NCBI GenBank assembly: GCA_946481225.1
Contig: CAMLNJ010000265.1
Coordinates: 1 to 5,124, forward strand
Reading direction: 5' to 3'
DNA from: an uncultured Verrucomicrobiota bacterium
Lineage (GTDB): Bacteria; Verrucomicrobiota; Verrucomicrobiae; Opitutales; Opitutaceae
DNA: 5,124 nt
Part shown: in pieces, positions 1-5,124 of the stretch
Position numbering within the stretch: the stretch's first letter is position 1
How the letters are laid out: each line of letters opens with the position of its first letter
Position numbers and translations under genes: made by a program
The notes under the pieces: generated by a model
Told to the model about the DNA's origin: nothing
The model's input: the letters and a program-made list of their open reading frames with translations, nothing else
Database searches by the model: none

Positions 1-974
1 AATCGATTCGCGCATCGGTCCAGGGTGACGCTCGCATAGAGCAGAGCGTTCGGCACCTGGTCGGCCAGAACCGGCACTATCTCCTCGAAAAGCATTTCAT
101 CCAACCACGGACCGATCTCCGGGTGCCCGATGCACTCGTCGACCGTTTTCACGCCGAAACGCGGCGCGTAGGCCGCGAGCGCGGCAAGCGCCGCGTCCAT
201 AATGCGGGCCTTGCGCAGACGAAACGGGCCCAAATCCTCCGTCAGCACCACGGAAGGGTGATCCCAAAAGGGCTCATTCCCGACCGTCTCCATCGCCCAG
301 AAGGCGTAAGACTCCGTGCGAATCCGAGGCGGGCGCGGCCTGCGGCCGGGATTATCAAGCTCGACGCTCTCGACGACGCGGTCCGCCAGATTGTTCACCC
401 ATCGGACGCCGTCTCGCAGCCAGGCGCGAACCGTCGGCGCCACTTTCCAGCGCCGGGCAAGCGTGGCGATCGCGTCCCGCATCTTCTCGCCGTTCCGCTC
501 GGCGGATCCGCAAGGCACGACCGTGACGTGCCGGCAACACCCCCCTTCGTAACGCGCCAGGAGAACCTCCAGCAGCATCGCCGCGAGGCCCCGCGGCGCC
601 CGGCCGTCCGCGGGCCGCGTCGTCTGGCATCCGGCCAGGAGCCGCCCGGCGTCGCCCGCGTCCAATATTATCCAACGCAACTCCGGACGTCGCGCGAACG
701 CGCAAACCTCCGGCCACTCCCGATCGGCGCGCAACACGCGCGAGATGGAGTCCACCCGTTCGATTTGCTCACGGGAACCCCTCTCGTCGCCGCCACAAAT
801 CGCCACCTCGAAAGCATCGCCCCGGGCGTCGCATGGATCGACGTCCTCCAAGCGGGAAACCTCCACCGCCCGCCCCGGAGCCACCACCCCGTCGCGATTC
901 GACTGGGCCAAAATAAGGTCCGCGAATCCGCGAAGGAAAACGCCGCCGCCAAACTGGAGGACCGTTTCCTGCAT
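1..974 (-). CDS. Mannitol dehydrogenase-family protein, tagaturonate reductase-like (partial, C-terminus outside window)
   Basis: I translated this frame by hand; 324 codons are visible and it stays open to the left edge. Family marks in order: an N-terminal dinucleotide-binding motif QFGGGVFLRGF (residues 7-17; family form FGxGxFLRxF), SISRVL followed by a W-P-E-V stretch, PCGSAERNGEK (family PCELIERNG), VNNLADRVV with Asn194 and Asp198-Arg199 (family NTLVDRIV), and FEEIVPVL near the visible end. Known members such as UxaB reduce tagaturonate to altronate with NADH in cytosolic hexuronate catabolism. Oddities: the catalytic motif K-x4-N-x2-H reads Lys255-ARIM-Asp260-AA-Leu263, and the usual SNTTEAG reads LDAGDAG (104-110). 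It may therefore be a pseudoenzyme or have changed chemistry. Start: ATG 974 is the only start codon after the in-frame TGA at 1031-1029, with TAAGAAG just upstream as a weak ribosome-binding site. Codon use is less G/C-ending than in neighbours. Family call is firm; exact substrate is not. Confidence 0.82.
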   Translation of the reverse strand, partial: MQETVLQFGGGVFLRGFADLILAQSNRDGVVAPGRAVEVSRLEDVDPCDARGDAFEVAICGGDERGSREQIERVDSISRVLRADREWPEVCAFARRPELRWIILDAGDAGRLLAGCQTTRPADGRAPRGLAAMLLEVLLARYEGGCCRHVTVVPCGSAERNGEKMRDAIATLARRWKVAPTVRAWLRDGVRWVNNLADRVVESVELDNPGRRPRPPRIRTESYAFWAMETVGNEPFWDHPSVVLTEDLGPFRLRKARIMDAALAALAAYAPRFGVKTVDECIGHPEIGPWLDEMLFEEIVPVLADQVPNALLYASVTLDRCANR

Positions 975-1335
975 ACGCTTCTTAGCCTGCGAGGCCGCTC
1001 CTATTCCTTCGCCTTGCCGCGTCGCCGATCAAAGCCCCGGCGCAGCCGCCCCGGGCTTCGCCGGATCGCGACGAAGAGCCCGGCCGGAGGCCAAATTTTG
1101 CCCGGCGCTGGAAAAAAAAATGATGACGCGGAGGACCCAACGCGGACCAAAAGAACGCCTCGCACGTGACACGCAACGATCTCGCAGGGCTACCAAGTTA
1201 AGCGCTTTCGCATCGACTTCGCATTCACTTCACCCCGACACGGGAACCGGAATTTGCGCATCGCCGCCCGTGACCGGCTCCGGATCTTCTCCGCGCCTGA
1301 CCCGCCAGCCGCGCCCACACGCGCGCCTCGTTGGC
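975..1335. other. Non-coding gap between the dehydrogenase-like gene and xerD
   Basis: These 361 bases lie between two minus-strand genes. I see no credible gene here: the open frames have no recognisable motifs or family similarity and run through from the antisense of neighbours. It is the leader region of the dehydrogenase-like gene. It contains the AAGCGCTT-centred palindrome described separately, an A9 run on the plus strand (1112-1120), and purine-rich sequence close to the dehydrogenase start. I could not pick a convincing -35/-10 pair on the minus strand, and I see no hairpin plus U-run that would end the xerD transcript just after its stop. Confidence 0.6.
1197..1210. promoter_or_regulatory. 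Candidate LacI/CcpA-family operator
   Basis: The sequence GTTAAGCGCTTTCG holds a perfect 8-bp palindrome, AAGCGCTT (1200-1207), with a central CG step and flanks resembling the LacI-family/cre type site (TGAAAGCGCTTTCA-like). It lies 223 bp upstream of the start of the sugar-acid dehydrogenase-like gene and in the only long non-coding gap of the window. LacI-family repressors commonly control carbohydrate genes through such sites. That this one is bound, and that it controls the minus-strand gene, is inference; one short palindrome can arise by chance. Confidence 0.35.
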
Positions 1336-2358
1336 CTATTCCTGATTGCGAGGGTGGAAACGCGCGTGCTGCTCGACCAGCCGCTTTTCCTCCACCGCGG
1401 TATAGATCTGCGTAGTGGCCAGATTGGCGTGGCCGAGCATTTCTTGGATGGCGCGCAGGTCCGCGCCCCCTCCGAGAAGATGCGAAGCGAAGCTGTGCCG
1501 CAACTGGTGAGGCTTCACTCCCCGCGCGATGCCCGCCTTCTCGGCGTATTTTTGCACGATAAACCAGAGCGTCTTTCGCGAGAGCGCCCCGCCCCGCTCG
1601 CTGAGGAAGAGGGCGCTGCCGGTCTTGCTCCGCACAAAACGAGGCCGCCCCGCCGAAAGGTAGGCGCGCAACGCCTCGACCGCCTTGCCGCCCACCGGCA
1701 CGACGCGCTCCTTCGAGCCTTTGCCGAAGACCCGAAGATAGCCGTTGTCCAGGTCGAGTTGCTGCAGGCTCAGCCCCGCCAGCTCCGAAACGCGCAGCCC
1801 CGAGGCGTAGAACAACTCCAGCAACGCCCGGTCGCGCAGCGCGAAGGCGTCCCCGCCCTGCGGCGCGGCGAGCAGCTTCGCGACCTCCGTGCCGCTCAGC
1901 ATGCCGGGCACGCGGCGGACGCGCTTGGGCCCTTGCAACAGCGCCGTGAAATCGTCGGGGCGCACCGCCTCGCGCACCAGATGCCGCGCGAAACCGCGCA
2001 AGGCCGAAAGCTTCCGCGCCATGCTCGCCACCGCGACGCCGTCGCCACTAAGCGAATACAGCCAGTCCATCGCGTGGGCCGCCGTCACCTCGCGCCAGTC
2101 GCGCGCCCCTTTTTGCGCGGCGAGCCAGGCCGCGCACTGCCGCAGGTCGTTTTCGTAAGCCGAGACCGTGTGGTCCGAACGGCCGCGCTCCAAGGTAAGC
2201 ACGTTGCCGAAATCCTCGATCGCCGCGCGCAGCGCCTCGGGCGGCCCCGGGGCCTCCGCGCCGTCGGCACTCGGAGCCGAGGCGCCGGCAACCGCCCGGT
2301 CCCGCTTCGCGGGCTTTCGACGGGGCTCGGTCTTGGACGCGGGAGCGGACTTCGCCAT
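1336..2358 (-). CDS. xerD: Site-specific tyrosine recombinase XerD
   Basis: This 340-residue protein belongs to the Xer family, which resolves chromosome dimers at dif sites in the cytoplasm during segregation, normally together with XerC and FtsK. An N-terminal SAM-like DNA-binding domain spans about 41-130 and the catalytic domain about 150-330. All catalytic residues are present: Arg189 (ASGLRVSEL), Lys213 (FGKGSKERVVP), His284 and Arg287 (HQLRHSF), His310 (LGHANL) and nucleophile Tyr319 (TTQIYT). The C-terminal FHPR ending matches XerD better than XerC. It is about 40 residues longer than E. coli XerD (298) because of a low-complexity Lys/Ala/Pro-rich N-terminus. The ATG at 2358 has no Shine-Dalgarno and sits 8 bases after the U-run of the infA terminator; the next in-frame Met is residue 97, inside the domain, so this start is kept. 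A XerC or an integrase of a mobile element is less likely: there is no attachment site or phage gene nearby. Confidence 0.93.
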   Translation of the reverse strand: MAKSAPASKTEPRRKPAKRDRAVAGASAPSADGAEAPGPPEALRAAIEDFGNVLTLERGRSDHTVSAYENDLRQCAAWLAAQKGARDWREVTAAHAMDWLYSLSGDGVAVASMARKLSALRGFARHLVREAVRPDDFTALLQGPKRVRRVPGMLSGTEVAKLLAAPQGGDAFALRDRALLELFYASGLRVSELAGLSLQQLDLDNGYLRVFGKGSKERVVPVGGKAVEALRAYLSAGRPRFVRSKTGSALFLSERGGALSRKTLWFIVQKYAEKAGIARGVKPHQLRHSFASHLLGGGADLRAIQEMLGHANLATTQIYTAVEEKRLVEQHARFHPRNQE

Positions 2359-2366
2359 GCGGACAC

Positions 2367-2392
2367 AAAAAACGCCCCGGAGCCCGGGGCGT
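2367..2392 (-). terminator. Rho-independent terminator of infA
   Basis: Reading the minus strand there is a perfect 9-bp stem (ACGCCCCGG with CCGGGGCGT, plus-strand arms 2372-2380 and 2384-2392), a 3-base loop and a run of six T directly after the stem. It begins 31 bp past the infA stop. It ends only 8 bases before the xerD start codon, so it should strongly limit read-through from infA into xerD. Confidence 0.9.
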
Positions 2393-2423
2393 CTAGGAAA
2401 ACAATGAAGGGCGGCGCCCCGGC

Positions 2424-2699
2424 TCAGTAGCGGCGACGCGGCGCGGGCGACGGATTCGGGTTCTGCTCGCGCACACGGTAGGTGATGCGCGCCTTTTCGA
2501 GATCGTAGGGGCTCATCTCCATCTTCACGCGATCACCGGTGGAGATGCGGATGAAGTTCTTGCGCAGCTTGCCCGAGATATGCGCGAGCACCACATGGCC
2601 GTTGGCCAGAGCGACTTTGAACATCGTGCCGGGGAGCACCGTGACGATCCTGCCCTCCACTTCGATCGATTTGCCGTCGGATTTTTCGTCGGTAGCCAT
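2424..2699 (-). CDS. infA: Translation initiation factor IF-1
   Basis: This encodes a 91-residue IF-1, which binds the 30S ribosomal A site and, with IF-2 and IF-3, guides start-codon selection. The single S1-type OB fold is clear: [18 protein letters not shown] (19-36), [18 protein letters not shown] (42-59), [18 protein letters not shown] (62-79), ending in TYRVRE. It is longer than the usual ~72 residues at both ends: an N-terminal [11 protein letters not shown] and a C-terminal, proline-rich, basic tail [14 protein letters not shown] chose ATG 2699 rather than the TTG at 2720 because TTG is rare and the extra seven residues add nothing conserved; neither has a clear Shine-Dalgarno. It is divergent from tadA and is followed by a strong terminator, so it is probably monocistronic. 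Confidence 0.95.
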   Translation of the reverse strand: MATDEKSDGKSIEVEGRIVTVLPGTMFKVALANGHVVLAHISGKLRKNFIRISTGDRVKMEMSPYDLEKARITYRVREQNPNPSPAPRRRY

Positions 2700-2765
2700 A
2701 ATGGGCGGCTCAGCGGCCAAGGAGGGAAGATTGGGTCATGCGTGGGCGGAACGTAAAGGACACTT

Positions 2766-2794
2766 GTAAGCCGTATGCCCGCCCCCCTAGTCAA
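2766..2794 (-). promoter_or_regulatory. Possible infA promoter in the divergent infA-tadA region
   Basis: On the minus strand a TTGACT hexamer (2794-2789) matches five of six bases of the sigma-70 -35 consensus. At 17 bp spacing the -10 position reads GCTTAC, which is poor, so the call rests on the -35 and the position. It would give an infA leader of about 60 nt. On the plus strand a TTGGGT (2731) and TAAAGG (2754) pair with 17 bp spacing is a weak candidate for tadA. Both are low-confidence readings. Confidence 0.25.
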
Positions 2795-2816
2795 GGCTTT
2801 CCTCCCTCGCCGCCGA

Positions 2817-3395
2817 ATGGTCCAGCCCGCGCCCACGCCTCCTCCCTGCCCTTTCGAGAAACGATTCCCTTCGCAACTCGTGCGCGACGACGTCTTCTTC
2901 ATGTCGCTCGCCTACAACCAGGCGATCGACGCCTGGCGCCGCGACGAGGTGCCCATCGGTTGCGTGATCGAGCGCGACGGCGAGATCGTCGCCATGGCGC
3001 ACAACACGGTCGAGGCCGCGCACGATCCCACCGCCCACGCCGAGATGCTCGCCATCACCCAGGCCGCCGCCGCCATCGGCGACTGGCGACTGGAGAACTG
3101 CACCCTCTACGTCACCAAGGAGCCCTGCCCCATGTGCAGCGGCGCCACCCTCATGTCGCGCCTCAAGCGCGTCTGCTACGCCGTGCCCGACCCCAAGATG
3201 GGATGCCTCGGTGGCGCGACCAACCTCAACGAACTCGCCCGCGTCAACCATCGCCTCGAACTCGCCGCCGGAGGCGTCCTCGAACCCGAATGCCGCGAAC
3301 TGCTCCAGGCCTTCTTCCGCCTGAAACGCGCCGAGAACGACGCCGCTCCCCCGCCCGAAGCGCCGCCCCTGCCGCCGGCCGCCCCCGCGCGCTGA
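2817..3395 (+). CDS. tadA: tRNA-specific adenosine-34 deaminase TadA
   Basis: TadA converts adenosine to inosine at wobble position 34 of tRNA-Arg(ACG), letting one tRNA read several codons; it acts in the cytoplasm as a zinc-dependent homodimer. In this 192-residue product the cytidine/deoxycytidylate deaminase fold is complete: EVPIGCVI (44-51), Asn63 (AHNTVE), His74-Ala-Glu76 (DPTAHAE) with His74 a zinc ligand and Glu76 the proton shuttle, PCPMC with zinc ligands Cys104 and Cys107, then DPKMGCLGG and the FFRLKR helix. DPTAHAE and LYVTKEPCPMC point to TadA rather than cytosine or guanine deaminase. The tail (about 172-192) is a Pro/Ala-rich extension without motif. Start choice: ATG 2817 leads into CPFEKRFPSQLVRDD; an in-frame ATG at 2775 would add 14 residues, with an AAAGGA 14 bases away, and would overlap the candidate infA promoter. 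Identity is firm, start is uncertain. Confidence 0.93.
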   Translation: MVQPAPTPPPCPFEKRFPSQLVRDDVFFMSLAYNQAIDAWRRDEVPIGCVIERDGEIVAMAHNTVEAAHDPTAHAEMLAITQAAAAIGDWRLENCTLYVTKEPCPMCSGATLMSRLKRVCYAVPDPKMGCLGGATNLNELARVNHRLELAAGGVLEPECRELLQAFFRLKRAENDAAPPPEAPPLPPAAPAR

Positions 3396-3534
3396 ACTCC
3401 GCCAAGCCGCCCCGCCCCGTCCTTCGCGGCGCGAAGCGGAGCCCGTCCCTTTCATCGGCGAGCGGTTGACGCCGCCCAAACCATACGCACTTTCCGCAGC
3501 CTCCTTTTCCCCGACCCGATAAACCAACATTACC

Positions 3535-4167
<633 letters not shown>

Positions 4168-4204
4168 TCGCGCTCCGGCTTCGCCGCCGACGGCCCCCCC
4201 CTTC

Positions 4205-4233
4205 GCCCGCGTCCTCTCGACGCGGGCTTTTTT
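4205..4233 (+). terminator. Rho-independent terminator of sodA
   Basis: A perfect 9-bp GC-rich stem (GCCCGCGTC, 4205-4213, with GACGCGGGC, 4219-4227), a 5-base loop CTCTC and six T directly after. It begins 38 bp after the sodA stop and 72 bp before the next start, which indicates that the following membrane-protein gene has its own promoter. Confidence 0.92.
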
Positions 4234-4272
4234 GCGTTCGCCCCCGGTCGTCCGGCCCGCCAAATCGCTCGT

Positions 4273-5004
4273 ATGCGGTATTTCATCGGTAAAGACGGTC
4301 AACAACTCGGCCCCTTCGACGCGCAACAGGTCCGCGAACAGCTCGCCGCCGGCGCGATCGGCTACGACGACCTCGTCTGGCGCGACGGCATGGCCGCCTG
4401 GGCCCCGGTGCGCACCGAGTTTCCGCCGCTCGGCCCCACGAACGTCACCCCGCCCGGCGTCACCACCTCGGCCTACCCCGCGTCCTCCGCGCCAAACCCG
4501 TTCCTTCCGCCCGAGGCCGCCGACGAACCCGCGCTGGCCACCCGCGGACGCAGGCTCGGCGCCGCCGCCATCGACCACTTCCTCGTATTTCTGTGCCTTG
4601 TCCCGGGCTTGATTCGTTTCATCCCGCTCTTTCTCGAGTCGGCCGTCCAAAGCGCGCAGACCAACCAGCCCCCCGACGAGGCCGCCATCCAGCAGATGAT
4701 CCTCTCCTCCTTCGGCCTCCTGATCGTGCCGGTCCTCGCCCTCGGGGTCCTGCAGGCGGTCCTGCTCAGCCTCCGCGGCCAGACCATCGGCAAGCTGCTC
4801 TGCAAGATCCGCATCGTGCGGACAAACGGGGAGCGCGCCGGCTTCGTTCATGCCTTTCTGCTGCGCTCCGTGCTGATGGGATTTGTCACGAGCGTCCCGG
4901 TCATCGGCGGTCTCATCGCCTTGATCGACCCGCTGCTCATCTTCCGCGAAGACCACCGCTGCCTGCACGATCTCCTCGCCGGCACCGCGGTCATCGGCGA
5001 TTGA
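4273..5004 (+). CDS. GYF_2 and RDD domain membrane protein
   Basis: This 243-residue protein has three parts. Residues 1-48 form a GYF_2 domain: YFIGKDGQQLGPFDAQQV, then DDLVWRDGMAAWAPV, the pattern of a short aromatic/Gly-Pro-Phe fold thought to bind proline-rich peptides or partners. Residues 49-90 are a Pro/Ala/Ser/Thr-rich linker. Residues 91-243 form an RDD domain: the RGRRLGAAAIDHFLV opening with Arg and Asp101, GQTIGKLLCKIRIV (169-182) and the closing HDLLAGTAV with Asp233. Hydrophobic segments at about 98-121, 144-166 and 197-224 indicate an inner-membrane protein with the GYF_2 domain probably cytoplasmic. RDD proteins have no general function; ion transport has been suggested for some. 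The ATG at 4273 has no Shine-Dalgarno, and a terminator just upstream makes it a separate transcription unit. Domain call is good; role unknown. Confidence 0.88.
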   Translation: MRYFIGKDGQQLGPFDAQQVREQLAAGAIGYDDLVWRDGMAAWAPVRTEFPPLGPTNVTPPGVTTSAYPASSAPNPFLPPEAADEPALATRGRRLGAAAIDHFLVFLCLVPGLIRFIPLFLESAVQSAQTNQPPDEAAIQQMILSSFGLLIVPVLALGVLQAVLLSLRGQTIGKLLCKIRIVRTNGERAGFVHAFLLRSVLMGFVTSVPVIGGLIALIDPLLIFREDHRCLHDLLAGTAVIGD

Positions 5005-5072
5005 GAAAGCCCGGGCGCCTCGCATCGAGTCCGGATCGGCCGGTTCGGCGTCCTCGCGCACCGGCTTCTCGC

Positions 5073-5124
5073 CTAGGGTGTGTCTGGGAAAGAAGTCGGG
5101 CCAGCGTGAGAGGAGAAAGGGTGC
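5073..5124 (+). mobile_element. Possible left end of an insertion sequence (runs off window)
   Basis: After the RDD gene a CTAG (5073-5076) is followed by GGTGTGTCTGGGAAAG, which has the look of IS5-type terminal inverted repeats; some IS427-group elements target CTAG. About 35 bases inside there is AGGAG (5111-5115) and a GTG at 5121 with 5-base spacing, the only canonical ribosome-binding site and start pair in the window, where a transposase would be expected. The other end and any transposase lie outside, so this is a pattern resemblance only; an ordinary host gene starting here is equally possible. Confidence 0.22.

Noticed and set aside
1112..1120. A9 run (T9 on the minus strand) as an xerD terminator
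   Set aside because: No stable GC-rich stem precedes the T-run on the minus strand, only a possible 4-bp pairing with a long loop.
1162..1167. CACGTG palindrome in the intergenic gap
   Set aside because: A six-base palindrome alone, without repeat or known bacterial regulator match, is not evidence of a site.
123..1169. A 348-codon open frame on the plus strand at the left edge
   Set aside because: It is antisense to the dehydrogenase-like gene, which carries clear family motifs; the product is low-complexity and Arg/Pro-rich.
745..2430. A 561-codon open frame on the plus strand, antisense to xerD
   Set aside because: It runs through the non-coding gap and opposite a xerD with every catalytic residue; the product is Arg/Ala/Pro-rich with no recognisable domain.
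2700..2720. Upstream TTG start for infA giving 98 residues
   Set aside because: It is a rare start codon without a ribosome-binding site and adds only seven non-conserved residues before a good ATG.
3422..3436. Hairpin CTTCGC-GGC-GCGAAG after tadA as a terminator
   Set aside because: The stem is only 6 bp and no T-run follows; in such GC-rich sequence it is expected by chance.
3466..3471. TTGACG as -35 of a sodA promoter
   Set aside because: No acceptable -10 hexamer is present at 15-19 bp spacing; I could not support a promoter here.

Overview
The window is a chromosomal segment of a high-GC bacterium with six protein-coding genes and no RNA gene. The best taxonomic guess is Verrucomicrobiota, Opitutales/Opitutaceae-like. 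This rests on remembered resemblance of the IF-1 tail, the TadA N-terminus and the GYF_2-RDD architecture, not on a search, so treat it as moderate confidence. Codons end mostly in G or C, most strongly in the superoxide dismutase gene, which suggests high expression.

Left part (1-2720, all minus strand, read right to left): infA (translation initiation factor IF-1) is followed by a perfect intrinsic terminator. The start codon of a XerD-type tyrosine recombinase lies just beyond it. After a 361-bp non-coding gap carrying a LacI/CcpA-type palindrome comes a mannitol dehydrogenase-family gene (tagaturonate reductase-like) that runs off the left edge. This last gene is the most unusual item: the family Lys-x4-Asn-x2-His catalytic motif reads Lys-x4-Asp-x2-Leu, and the conserved SNTTE-type motif is also lost.

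Right part (2817-5004, all plus strand): tadA (tRNA adenosine-34 deaminase) is divergent from infA across a short shared promoter region. It is followed by a manganese-type superoxide dismutase gene with its own strong terminator, then a membrane protein joining an N-terminal GYF_2 domain to an RDD domain. After its stop, the last ~50 bases change character: a CTAG followed by a GGTGTGTCTGGG-type sequence and then the only canonical Shine-Dalgarno plus GTG pair in the window. This may be the left end of an insertion sequence whose body lies outside.

The genes do not form one pathway. Two serve translation (IF-1 and wobble-inosine formation), one chromosome-dimer resolution, one oxidative-stress defence, one probable sugar-acid metabolism, and one is a membrane protein of unknown role. 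I did not see a convincing new multi-gene system. The points worth a second look are the catalytically altered dehydrogenase-like protein with its possible operator, the terminator directly in front of xerD, and the possible mobile-element end at the right edge.
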